DNA of 35,175 nucleotides from Elusimicrobiota bacterium (GTDB taxonomy: Bacteria; Elusimicrobiota; UBA8919), in the NCBI GenBank assembly GCA_016928195.1, contig JAFGLF010000045.1, positions 1 to 35,175 of the forward strand, in the 5' to 3' direction. A program made the translations under genes and the position numbers. Numbering within the stretch: position 1 is the stretch's first letter; each line of letters begins with the position of its first letter. Below the pieces are notes generated by a model that did no database searches, was not told the DNA's origin, and was given only the letters and a program-made list of their open reading frames with translations. Positions 5,999 through 14,556 of the stretch are shown here, piece by piece.

Positions 5999-7330
5999 AT
6001 GGCGAGGAAAACAAAACAGGAAATATTGAAGCTGGCTAAGCAGAATGATGTAAAGTTCATACGTTTGTGGTTTACTGATATTTTGGGGCAGGTAAAGAGT
6101 TTCTCAATTACCGATAAGGAATTGGAAGGTGCTCTTGAAAACGGCATGGGTTTTGACGGTTCATCCATTACAGGTTATCAGGATATAGAGGAATCCGATA
6201 TGATTGCAATGCCTGACCCCGATACATTTCAGATTCTACCATGGCGTCCTGCAGAAAAAGCGGTTGCAAGGATGATATGCGATGTATTGAATCCTGACAG
6301 AACACCGTACGAGGGGGATCCGCGCTACGTACTGAAAAGAGCTCTACAGCGTGCAAATAAAATGGGGTTTAATCATTACTATTTGGGACCTGAACTGGAA
6401 TTTTTCTATTTTAAAACTGATACTGGGACAGAAATACTGGATAAAGGAGGGTATTTTGACCTTACGACGCTTGATGTTGCAAGTGATTTAAGAAGAGAAA
6501 CCGTATTGGCTCTTGAAAAGATGGGGATAGATGTTGAATATTCCCACCACGAAGTAGCTCCATCCCAGCATGAAGTCGATATGCGGTATAAGGATGCTTT
6601 GGAGATGGCAGATAATGTAATAACATATAGAGTCGTTGTAAAAGAGATAGCAAGTAAGTTCGGGGTATATGCTACCTTTATGCCTAAACCTATATTTGGT
6701 CAAAATGGTTCAGGCATGCACACGCATCAATCACTGTTTAAAGGAAATAAAAATACATTTTTTGATGCAAAAGCAAATGACTATCTATCCGATATTGCCC
6801 GCAGTTATATAGCCGGTCTTTTAAAACATTCAAAAGAGATATGTTCCATATTTGCACAAACTACAAATTCATACAAGAGACTGGTGCCGGGTTATGAAGC
6901 GCCTGTATATGTTGCATGGAGCCGCAGAAACAGAAGTGCTCTTGTTAGGGTGCCGCTTTATCATCCGGGTCAGGAGAAAGCAACGCGGTGTGAGTTCAGG
7001 GCATGCGATCCTGCCTGTAATCCGTATCTTACGTTTGCAGCCATGCTGCAGGCCGGATTGGAAGGTATAGAAAAAGGATATAAGGTACCCAAGGCTATGG
7101 AGCAGAATCTGTATCATTTGAGTGATGCCGAAAGAAGAGAAAAAGGAATAGAAACTCTTCCGGACAGTCTTGGTCATGCAGTATCAATCACCGAGAACAG
7201 CAAGCTTGTTAAGAAAACACTTGGCGATCATATTTTTTCAAGATTTATAGAGCTTAAGAAGAAAGAATGGGACGATTGTAGGATTCAGGTCCCTAAATAT
7301 GAATTAGACAAATATTTGTCCATATTATGA
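5999..7330 (+). CDS. glnA: Glutamine synthetase type I
   Basis: This enzyme makes glutamine from glutamate, ammonium and ATP. It is 443 residues from ATG 5999, which follows a perfect AAGGAGG (5985-5991). A longer frame from 5900 would run through the leader terminator and is rejected. Family motifs are intact: GFDGSSI (51-57), metal ligands in GPELEFF (E132, E134) and HHEVAPSQHE (E185, E192), NGSGMHTH (H241), the flap-region RNRSALVRVP, and RCEFRACDPACNPYL. The length and the NLYHLSDAERREKGI region resemble the shorter GSI-alpha type, usually feedback-inhibited, rather than the longer adenylylated GSI-beta type. Its stop overlaps the next gene's ATG (ATGA). Confidence 0.97.
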   Translation: MARKTKQEILKLAKQNDVKFIRLWFTDILGQVKSFSITDKELEGALENGMGFDGSSITGYQDIEESDMIAMPDPDTFQILPWRPAEKAVARMICDVLNPDRTPYEGDPRYVLKRALQRANKMGFNHYYLGPELEFFYFKTDTGTEILDKGGYFDLTTLDVASDLRRETVLALEKMGIDVEYSHHEVAPSQHEVDMRYKDALEMADNVITYRVVVKEIASKFGVYATFMPKPIFGQNGSGMHTHQSLFKGNKNTFFDAKANDYLSDIARSYIAGLLKHSKEICSIFAQTTNSYKRLVPGYEAPVYVAWSRRNRSALVRVPLYHPGQEKATRCEFRACDPACNPYLTFAAMLQAGLEGIEKGYKVPKAMEQNLYHLSDAERREKGIETLPDSLGHAVSITENSKLVKKTLGDHIFSRFIELKKKEWDDCRIQVPKYELDKYLSIL

Positions 7331-8016
7331 TTCTTATTGTAAAACATATATCCATAGAGGGTCCTGGCACCATAGGCGAGTTTTTAAAAAATACTGATTG
7401 GGAAACAAAAACCGTTGAATTGGAAAAAAAAGACAAGTTGCCAGAGACCCTTTCTGGAATAGATGGTATCATAGTACTGGGCGGACCTATGAATGTTTAC
7501 GAGGAGGATAGGTATCCGTTTTTAAAAGACGAAGATATTTTTTTTAAAAAAGCCATAAATGCGGAGATTCCGATACTGGGAATATGTTTAGGCGCACAGC
7601 TTATAGCAAAGGCTGCTGGTGCTAAAGTCAGTAAGGCACAACAGAAAGAAATCGGATGGTATGATGTAATACTTCATGAGAATAGTAAAAAGGACCCGCT
7701 GCTTGAAGATTTGGATAAAGAATTAAAAGTGTTTCAATGGCATGAAGATACATTTGAGGTTCCTGAAAGTGCAATATTGTTAGGGACGTCAAAATCCTGC
7801 AGGAATCAGATGTTCCGTATCGGCAAAAATGCTTATGGATTACAGTTCCATATAGAGGTTACTGCGCATATGATTAAAGACTGGTCAAAGGAGTATTCGG
7901 TAAAAGGAACCCAAATGGTTGATGAATACTATAAAATCAAAGATAAATTCATTGGTCAGGCGAATAAGATATATGTTAATTTTGAAAAAGTGTTGATGGA
8001 TAATTTTAAAACTTAA
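7327..8016 (+). CDS. Class I glutamine amidotransferase (GMP synthase-like domain)
   Basis: This is a stand-alone 229-residue class I (triad) glutamine amidotransferase. The nucleophile is C87 in the elbow GICLGAQ, and the partner H175 and E177 lie in LQFHIEV. LGGPMNVYEED near residue 51 is typical of the COG0518 GMP-synthase-like group. The acceptor is unknown. The resemblance is not to PabA/TrpG, so I do not propose it as partner of the PabB in this window. Translation is coupled to glnA by a four-base overlap, so the two are made together. A role in releasing or reshuffling the amide nitrogen of glutamine is likely from the family, but its exact reaction cannot be read from sequence. Confidence 0.88.
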   Translation: MILIVKHISIEGPGTIGEFLKNTDWETKTVELEKKDKLPETLSGIDGIIVLGGPMNVYEEDRYPFLKDEDIFFKKAINAEIPILGICLGAQLIAKAAGAKVSKAQQKEIGWYDVILHENSKKDPLLEDLDKELKVFQWHEDTFEVPESAILLGTSKSCRNQMFRIGKNAYGLQFHIEVTAHMIKDWSKEYSVKGTQMVDEYYKIKDKFIGQANKIYVNFEKVLMDNFKT

Positions 8017-8032
8017 AATTTTTTAAAAGCAA

Positions 8033-8051
8033 GTGCACAAAGATTATGCAC
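8033..8051 (+). other. Small hairpin after the amidotransferase gene
   Basis: GTGCA (8033-8037) pairs with TGCAC (8047-8051) around a nine-base loop. The local sequence resembles the P1 hairpin of the glnA leader (5889-5913). No T-run or P2-like element follows, so it is neither a convincing terminator nor a complete ANTAR target. It may be a remnant or coincidence. Confidence 0.3.
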
Positions 8052-8063
8052 CTTTAGAAAGTA

Positions 8064-8222
8064 AACGCGAATGCACGCGAATATAAAACCAACGCGAATA
8101 TACACGAATAAAAACAAATTAGCTATTTGCGTGTATTAGCGTTTGATTCGCCTGCCCGACTATGTCATTCAGGCGGGCGACTATTAGCGTTCCCGAGTCC
8201 CGATACGCATCGGGGCGAGGGA
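8064..8222. repeat. Interspersed inverted repeat plus GC-rich palindromes
   Basis: The first part is built from repeated ACGCGAAT and ACACGAATA words, answered by inverted copies (TATTTGCGTGTATTAGCG). The block 8074-8106 is nearly identical to 17245-17276 in the carA leader. The second part has GC-rich palindromes: CGCCTG/CAGGCG (8149-8154/8170-8175) and CCCGAT-acgc-ATCGGG (8199-8214). It fills most of the gap before the Fis-like gene. No convincing promoter is visible within it. Confidence 0.7.
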
Positions 8223-8231
8223 TATATTAAC

Positions 8232-8456
8232 ATGGATAATATTTACGATATCATAGACAAATACTTCTATACTGTTGATGCTGGACGAATCTACGATGAT
8301 ATGATAAGTCATATTGAAGAGATAGTCATAACAAAAGCATTGGAACAGTCATGCGGTAATCAGGTTTCAGCAGCAAAACTTCTAGGATTACACCGTAATA
8401 CATTACATAATAAGATAAAAAAATTTAATATAGATGTTGAGAGATTTAAAAAATGA
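8232..8456 (+). CDS. Stand-alone Fis-type (HTH_8) DNA-binding mini-protein
   Basis: From ATG 8232 this is 74 residues. The frame is open back to 8127, but that extension lies in repeat sequence. Residues about 30-68 (VITKALEQSCGNQVSAAKLL then GLHRNTLHNKIKKF) match the HTH_8 domain found in Fis and at the C-terminus of NtrC-type activators. No AAA+ or receiver domain is attached, so it is Fis-like rather than a broken NtrC, although descent from an NtrC C-terminus is possible. Its stop overlaps the gltB start (ATGA), so it is co-translated with glutamate synthase. A role as local regulator of the glt unit is likely but inferred. Confidence 0.8.
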   Translation: MDNIYDIIDKYFYTVDAGRIYDDMISHIEEIVITKALEQSCGNQVSAAKLLGLHRNTLHNKIKKFNIDVERFKK

Positions 8457-11400
8457 AATTCAACGGTTTTCCAGATAGGCAAGGTTTATATGATCCGCAG
8501 TTTGAACACGATAACTGCGGCGTAGGATTTGTCTGTAATATAAACGGCAAAAAGTCATATGATATTGTGAGAAAAGGTATTGAAGTGCTTGAACGCTTGA
8601 GCCATCGCGGTGCCGTAGGGGCTGATCCGCAGACAGGAGACGGCGCCGGTATACTTATCCAGATGCCTCATAAATTTATTTTGGAAAAATGCAGAAAAGC
8701 CGGTATTACCTTACCTGAACCGGGTTATTATGGTACCGGTTTGATATTTTTACCTCCGGACAATAAAAATAAAAAGATTTGTAAGGATATATTTAAAAAG
8801 ATTGTTAATGAGGAAGGGCAGCAGTTTTTAGGCTGGCGCGATGTTCCTATAGATAGCTCGGTGATAGGAAAAAGTGCAAGAGATACTATGCCGTTTATAT
8901 CACAGGTGTTTATAGGAAGAAATAATAAATTAAAAAACCAGCTTGCCTTTGAAAGAAAACTTTATGTTATCCGCAAACAGGTTGAAAATGCGGTTAAGTT
9001 ATCCCCAATAGACCGTGATACGGTTTTTTATATTACAAATCTGTCGTCAAGGACATTGAGCTATAAGGGGCTATTAATGCCTTCCCAGTTGAGAAATTTT
9101 TTTCCTGATTTGAAGGACGAATCTATAGAGAGTTCCCTTTGTCTGGTTCATTCACGCTACAGTACCAATACATTCCCTACATGGGATTTAGCACAGCCTT
9201 TTCGGTTTCTTGCTCATAACGGTGAAATAAATACACTGCGCGGCAACATAAACTGGGTGCGCGCAAGAGAACGTCTGCTTGCAAGCGAACTGTTCGGTGC
9301 GGATATTGAAAAGCTGAAGCCGGTTATTGTTGAGGGCGGAAGTGACTCTGCTTCAATAGATAATATTTTTGAGCTTTTGGTATTATCCGGCAGATCTCTT
9401 GAACATACTATGATGATGCTTATCCCTGCGGCCTGGGAGCATGATGAATTTATGGTCAGGGAACTTAAAGATTTTTACAAATATCATGCCTGTTTTATGG
9501 AACCATGGGATGGCCCGGCTGCAATAGCTTTTACGGACGGAATAAATATAGGGGCTGTGCTCGATAGAAATGGGTTGCGTCCAGCCAGGTATATTGTAAC
9601 CAGAAATGATTTTGTGGTAATGGCATCTGAGGTAGGTGTTCTTGATATAGACCCGGCAGATATTAAGGTTTCGGGAAGACTTGAACCGGGTAAGATTCTT
9701 TTTATAAATACCGAATCGGGATGTATAGTACATGATTCTGAAATAAAGAAAAGTGTATCTTTACGTTTCCATTACGGTAAATGGAATGCCGAGAATATGG
9801 TTGACCTTGATAAACTTATCGGCAGCAGTACAAACAATGAAAAATCTGAAGATATAATATCCAACCTTAAAGCTTTTGGTTATTCCAGGGAAGACCTTAA
9901 AATGATAATAAAGCCTATGGCCCAGGACGGTAAGGAGCCTGTAGGTTCTATGGGTAATGATACCCCCCATGCTTTTTTATCAAAAGAACCGCAGGTTCTG
10001 TACAATTATTTTAAACAGCTATTTGCACAGGTTACCAATCCTGCTATAGATTCTATAAGAGAAAAACTCGTTATGAGTCTGGAGAGTTTTATAGGCCCTG
10101 AAAAGAATATTCTTGATGAAACACCTGAACATAGTCATAAACTCAGAATAAAAAATCCCATATTAACAGACGAAGAACTTGAAAAAATACGGGATATAAG
10201 CATGAACGGCTTTAAAACAAGAACAATATATACTTTTTTTGATGCGGTAAGTGCCAAAGAAGGTTTTATACGTGCTTTAGAAAGAATCTGTTTTGAAGCA
10301 GAATATGCTATTGAACAGGGATACTCTTTTATAATATTGAGTGACCGCGGGGCAGATAAAGATAATATTGCCCTCCCGTCACTTTTAGCAGCAAGTGCCG
10401 TTCATCAGCATCTTGTAAGAAAGACCATACGTTCTCAGGTTGCAATTATAGTTGAAAGTGCAGAACCGCGCGAAGTACATCATTTTGCTTTACTTTTTGG
10501 TTATGGTGCAGACTGTGTAAATCCGTATCTTGCATACGAGACATTGAAATATCTTATAAAAGAAAAAGAGATTTATTTGGATTATAAAACTGCATTAAAG
10601 AATTATAAAAAAGCGGTGACGGACGGTATATTAAAAATACTGTCAAAAATGGGGATATCTACTCTCAGGAGTTATCGCGGTGCTCAGATATTTGAAGCAT
10701 TAGGGTTGGAGTATGAATTTATAAATAAATATTTTATGGGAACTGTATCGCGGATAGGCGGAGTCGGTCTTGACGGTATTGCAGATGAAACTATAAAAAG
10801 ACACAGATATGCCTATCCGGAAACAGGTATGGATACTCCTTGTTTAACAAGCGGTGGGGTTTATCAGTGGAAAAGAGACGGGGAGTTCCACCTTTGGAAC
10901 CCCGAAAGTATATCCGCTCTACAGGATGCCACACGTAATAATAGTTATTCAAGATATAAAGAATTTGCACAGATGATAAACGATCAGTCAGATAATCCTA
11001 CAACCTTAAGGAGTCTGCTTAAATTCAGAAAAAACGAGCCTATCCATATTGATGAGGTTGAATCTGCCGAAAGTATTATGAAACGTTTTGCAACGGGGGC
11101 TATGAGTTTCGGTTCGATTTCAAGACCTGCACATGAAACAATAGCTATTGCTATGAATAGAATAGGCGGTAAATCCAATACAGGCGAAGGCGGCGAGGAC
11201 CCTAACAGGTTTATAACTTTGCCGAGCGGGGATTCACGGAGAAGTGCCATAAAACAGGTTGCGTCAGGAAGATTCGGTGTTACTATAAACTATCTTGTTA
11301 ATGCGGATGAAATACAGATAAAAATTGCACAGGGTGCTAAGCCGGGGGAGGGCGGTCAGTTACCCGGACATAAGGTAAGTGAAACAATTGCACAAACCAG

Positions 11401-12985
11401 ATATACAACACCAGGTGTTACTTTAATATCACCGCCGCCGCATCATGATATATATTCTATAGAAGATCTCGCACAACTAATATTCGATTTGAAAAATGCC
11501 AATCCTAATGCACGCATAAGCGTAAAGCTTGTGTCTGAAATAGGAGTTGGAACAGTTGCTGCAGGTGTTGCAAAAGGCCACGCCGATATGATTCTTATTT
11601 CCGGAGGTGACGGCGGTACCGGTGCATCCCCGAAAAGTTCGATAAGATATGCCGGACTTCCGTGGGAGTTGGGACTTTCTGAGACACACCAGACACTAAT
11701 GCTTAATAATCTGCGTTCAAGGGTACGCCTTCAAACCGATGGACAGATGCGTACAGGCCACGATGTTGCTATTGCAGCTTTGTTAGGAGCCGAGGAATAT
11801 GGTTTCTGCACAGCAGTACTTGTTGTGAGCGGCTGTGTTATGTTGAGACACTGTCATCTTAATAATTGTTCGGTCGGCGTTGCTACACAGGATAATATTC
11901 TGCAGAAAAAGTTTTCTGGAAGACCGGAGTATATAGTAAACTATTTTCATTTTGTAGCACAGGAACTTCGTGAAATAATGGCAGACCTGGGTATAAGGAC
12001 TATAAATGAGATGATAGGAAGAACAGACCTTCTTGAACTGAATAAGAATAATGTTCCTTTAAAAGCAAAGGATATAGATTATTCAAAGATTCTTTATAAA
12101 CCTGATCTCCCCGAAGATGTCGGAAGATACTGCAGTATGAGACAGGAGAGCGGGTTGGATTCTGTTTTAGACAGGAAACTTATAGAAATGTGCAGGGATT
12201 CTATTGAAAAAAATAAACGTGTAAGAATTTCAATTGATATTAATAATACAAACAGAGTCACAGGTGCTATGTTGAGCGGTGAAGTCTGCAGACGATACGG
12301 TTACGGTGTATTTTTGGAGGATACTATAATATGTAAATTTAGAGGAACTGCCGGACAAAGTTTCGGTTCATTTCTTGCAAAGGGTATAACATTTGAACTG
12401 GAAGGAATGACTAATGATTATGTTGGGAAGGGTATTTCCGGAGGAAAAATTATAGTATATCCTGATAAAAGAGTACTTTATAATCCGGATGAGAATATAA
12501 TTATAGGTAATACTGCTTTTTACGGGGCAATATCGGGCGAGGCATATATATGCGGAGTTGCGGGAGAACGGTTCTGTATAAGGAACTCAGGATTATATGC
12601 GGTTGTGGAAGGTGTTGGTGACCACGGTTGTGAGTATATGACAGGCGGAAGAGTAGTTGTTCTCGGAAAGACCGGAAGGAATTTTGCAGCCGGGATGTCA
12701 GGCGGAATAGCATATGTATATGATGAAGATAAAACTTTTAAAAACAAATGCAATATGGATATGGTTGAACTGGAAAAGGCTAAGGAAGAAGATAAAGATA
12801 CTATATACCACTTGCTTTATAATCACTTCAAATATACAAAGAGCAAAAAAGCAGAAAGGATTATTAATAATATGAATGAAGAGCTGAAGAAAATAGTAAG
12901 GGTTATACCGATGGAATATAAACGTATTTTAGAAGGAATAAAAATAGAAAAAAAACTTGATTTGATAGAGGCATTAGATGGGTGA
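8453..12985 (+). CDS. gltB: Glutamate synthase large subunit
   Basis: This 1510-residue subunit uses glutamine and 2-oxoglutarate to make two glutamates. Domains in order: class II amidotransferase with the nucleophile C22 (HDNCGVGF) behind a 21-residue propeptide; a central domain; the FMN-binding TIM barrel (about 830-1190) with GAMSFGSISRPAHE, GGEDPNRF and GGDGGTGASP; the [3Fe-4S] cysteines C1128, C1134 and C1139, spaced as in E. coli GltB; and a C-terminal GXGXG domain (MTGGRVVVLGKTGRNFAAGM). It is full length and typical of bacterial GltB. It overlaps the Fis-like gene by four bases and gltD by eight, so the three are coupled. Confidence 0.98.
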   Translation: MKFNGFPDRQGLYDPQFEHDNCGVGFVCNINGKKSYDIVRKGIEVLERLSHRGAVGADPQTGDGAGILIQMPHKFILEKCRKAGITLPEPGYYGTGLIFLPPDNKNKKICKDIFKKIVNEEGQQFLGWRDVPIDSSVIGKSARDTMPFISQVFIGRNNKLKNQLAFERKLYVIRKQVENAVKLSPIDRDTVFYITNLSSRTLSYKGLLMPSQLRNFFPDLKDESIESSLCLVHSRYSTNTFPTWDLAQPFRFLAHNGEINTLRGNINWVRARERLLASELFGADIEKLKPVIVEGGSDSASIDNIFELLVLSGRSLEHTMMMLIPAAWEHDEFMVRELKDFYKYHACFMEPWDGPAAIAFTDGINIGAVLDRNGLRPARYIVTRNDFVVMASEVGVLDIDPADIKVSGRLEPGKILFINTESGCIVHDSEIKKSVSLRFHYGKWNAENMVDLDKLIGSSTNNEKSEDIISNLKAFGYSREDLKMIIKPMAQDGKEPVGSMGNDTPHAFLSKEPQVLYNYFKQLFAQVTNPAIDSIREKLVMSLESFIGPEKNILDETPEHSHKLRIKNPILTDEELEKIRDISMNGFKTRTIYTFFDAVSAKEGFIRALERICFEAEYAIEQGYSFIILSDRGADKDNIALPSLLAASAVHQHLVRKTIRSQVAIIVESAEPREVHHFALLFGYGADCVNPYLAYETLKYLIKEKEIYLDYKTALKNYKKAVTDGILKILSKMGISTLRSYRGAQIFEALGLEYEFINKYFMGTVSRIGGVGLDGIADETIKRHRYAYPETGMDTPCLTSGGVYQWKRDGEFHLWNPESISALQDATRNNSYSRYKEFAQMINDQSDNPTTLRSLLKFRKNEPIHIDEVESAESIMKRFATGAMSFGSISRPAHETIAIAMNRIGGKSNTGEGGEDPNRFITLPSGDSRRSAIKQVASGRFGVTINYLVNADEIQIKIAQGAKPGEGGQLPGHKVSETIAQTRYTTPGVTLISPPPHHDIYSIEDLAQLIFDLKNANPNARISVKLVSEIGVGTVAAGVAKGHADMILISGGDGGTGASPKSSIRYAGLPWELGLSETHQTLMLNNLRSRVRLQTDGQMRTGHDVAIAALLGAEEYGFCTAVLVVSGCVMLRHCHLNNCSVGVATQDNILQKKFSGRPEYIVNYFHFVAQELREIMADLGIRTINEMIGRTDLLELNKNNVPLKAKDIDYSKILYKPDLPEDVGRYCSMRQESGLDSVLDRKLIEMCRDSIEKNKRVRISIDINNTNRVTGAMLSGEVCRRYGYGVFLEDTIICKFRGTAGQSFGSFLAKGITFELEGMTNDYVGKGISGGKIIVYPDKRVLYNPDENIIIGNTAFYGAISGEAYICGVAGERFCIRNSGLYAVVEGVGDHGCEYMTGGRVVVLGKTGRNFAAGMSGGIAYVYDEDKTFKNKCNMDMVELEKAKEEDKDTIYHLLYNHFKYTKSKKAERIINNMNEELKKIVRVIPMEYKRILEGIKIEKKLDLIEALDG

Positions 12986-14414
12986 TTTAAGAGGTTTTTT
13001 AAAAATCGTAAGACAAAACGGAGAATGCAGGGAAATCTGTGAACGCATAAATGATTTTAAAGATGTTGCCAAACTGCGTCCGCATATCCATGCACAGGAA
13101 CAGGCTTCACGCTGTATGGATTGCGGTACGCCATTTTGTCATTCCGGATGTCCTATAGGGAATTATATTCCTGAATGGAATGATTATATGTTTCATGGTA
13201 ACTGGGAAGAAGCTCTTACATTGCTGGGTGCTACAAACAACCTGCCTGAGATAACAGGGAGAGTGTGTCCGGCACCTTGTGAATATGCATGTGTATTAGG
13301 ATTAAATAATGATGCTGTAACCATCCGTGAGAATGAACTTGCTGTTATAGAATACGGTTTTAAGAAGGGATTACTTAAACCATGTATAATAAAAAATAGA
13401 ACGGGAAAGAAAGTAGCTGTTATCGGTTCCGGTCCGGCAGGATTATCATGTGCGGCACAGCTTAACAGAGCCGGACATAGCGTAATTGTTTTTGAGCGGG
13501 ATAGTAAACCTGGAGGCTTATTACGTTACGGTATTCCTGATTTTAAACTTGAGAAACATCTCATAGAGAGACGCATTGATATACTGGAAAAAGAAGGAGT
13601 TGTTTTTAAAACAGGTGTGAATATAGGAACGGATTATCCGGTTAAAAAACTTTTAAAAGAATTTGATGCAGTTTGCCTGGCATGTGGTGCCCGCATTCCA
13701 AGAGACCTTAAAATAGAAGGAAGAGAATTAAAAGGTATATATTTTGCGATGGACTATCTTACACAATCAAACAGGCAGACTGCCGGTGAGAAAATTCCTA
13801 AAGATAAATTAATTAATGCAAAAGATAAAAAGGTTATTGTTATAGGCGGGGGCGATACGGGTTCAGACTGTGTCGGAACAGCCCATAGGCAGGGCGCTGA
13901 ATGTGTCGTACAGATAGAAGTTTTACCAAAACCTCCGGAATATAGAACCAGCATGTATCCATGGCCCAGATATCCGCTTTTACTAAAAACTTCATCATCA
14001 CATCAGGAAGGAGGAGAACGTTACTGGTCTATTAATACAAAGAGGTTTGTGGGTGAAAAGGGCCGGGTAAAAAAAATATTGTATGAAAAGGTTGAATCCT
14101 GCGAAGCAGGAGGACAAAACTCTCCGAAGCTCGAAGATCGAAAGGGTGAAATTGAAACAGATATGATTATTCTCGCTGTAGGTTTTCTGGGCCCGGAACA
14201 TTCCGGTTTACTTAATGAACTTGGTGTAGAATTTGATAAACGCGGCAACGTAAAAACAGATGCAAATTATATGACATCAGTTAAAAAAGTGTTTTCTGCA
14301 GGTGATATGAGACGCGGTCAGTCGTTAGTGGTATGGGCTATTTCGGAAGGCAGACGTAGTGCCCATTGTATTGATAAATATTTAATGGGTAAAAGTAATT
14401 TACCGCTTATATAG
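12978..14414 (+). CDS. gltD: Glutamate synthase small subunit
   Basis: This 478-residue electron-input subunit oxidises NAD(P)H and passes electrons to GltB. The N-terminal iron-sulphur part has C46, C49, C54, C58 and then C97, C101, C105. The FAD motif VIGSGPAGLS is at 148-157 and the nucleotide motif VIGGGDTGSDC is near 290-300. Residues about 374-391 (SCEAGGQNSPKLEDRKGE) coincide with a small DNA palindrome (TCCTGC-gaa-GCAGGA, 14097-14111) and a GAAGCTCGAAG stretch and look like an in-frame insertion in a surface loop. The eight-base overlap with gltB indicates coupling. No terminator is clear downstream. Confidence 0.97.
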   Translation: MGDLRGFLKIVRQNGECREICERINDFKDVAKLRPHIHAQEQASRCMDCGTPFCHSGCPIGNYIPEWNDYMFHGNWEEALTLLGATNNLPEITGRVCPAPCEYACVLGLNNDAVTIRENELAVIEYGFKKGLLKPCIIKNRTGKKVAVIGSGPAGLSCAAQLNRAGHSVIVFERDSKPGGLLRYGIPDFKLEKHLIERRIDILEKEGVVFKTGVNIGTDYPVKKLLKEFDAVCLACGARIPRDLKIEGRELKGIYFAMDYLTQSNRQTAGEKIPKDKLINAKDKKVIVIGGGDTGSDCVGTAHRQGAECVVQIEVLPKPPEYRTSMYPWPRYPLLLKTSSSHQEGGERYWSINTKRFVGEKGRVKKILYEKVESCEAGGQNSPKLEDRKGEIETDMIILAVGFLGPEHSGLLNELGVEFDKRGNVKTDANYMTSVKKVFSAGDMRRGQSLVVWAISEGRRSAHCIDKYLMGKSNLPLI

Positions 14415-14451
14415 TTTCTATCGAAACTTGATTATAGTGATTAAAATACAA

Positions 14452-14533
14452 GATTACACAGATTATGTTTCGTCCAACTCGCTACCTGCGGGTCAGTAAA
14501 TCTGTGTAATCGGTTTTCGAAATCTGTGTAATC
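14452..14533. repeat. AATCTGTGTAATC-type interspersed repeat
   Basis: GATTACACAGATT (14452-14464) is the exact inverted copy of AATCTGTGTAATC (14499-14511), and a third copy in direct orientation is at 14521-14533. The short loop contains CGTCCAACTCGCTACCTGCGGG. It fills the gap between gltD and the next gene and could fold into a large hairpin in the RNA. Confidence 0.8.
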
Positions 14534-14556
14534 ATTTTATTAAAGGATTATTGATT

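Noticed and set aside
7327-8016. The amidotransferase after glnA as the PabA partner of PabB-PabC
   Set aside because: Its sequence resembles GMP-synthase-type stand-alone amidotransferases, not PabA/TrpG, and it is 23 kb away and coupled to glnA.
8064-8222. CRISPR array
   Set aside because: The repeated words are short, degenerate and inverted, without regular spacers or cas genes nearby.
14551-14556. TTG at 14551 as start of the PEP-synthase-like gene
   Set aside because: Only three bases separate it from AAAGGA; ATG 14557 has better spacing and gives the KaiC-like start MISTGIKGLD.
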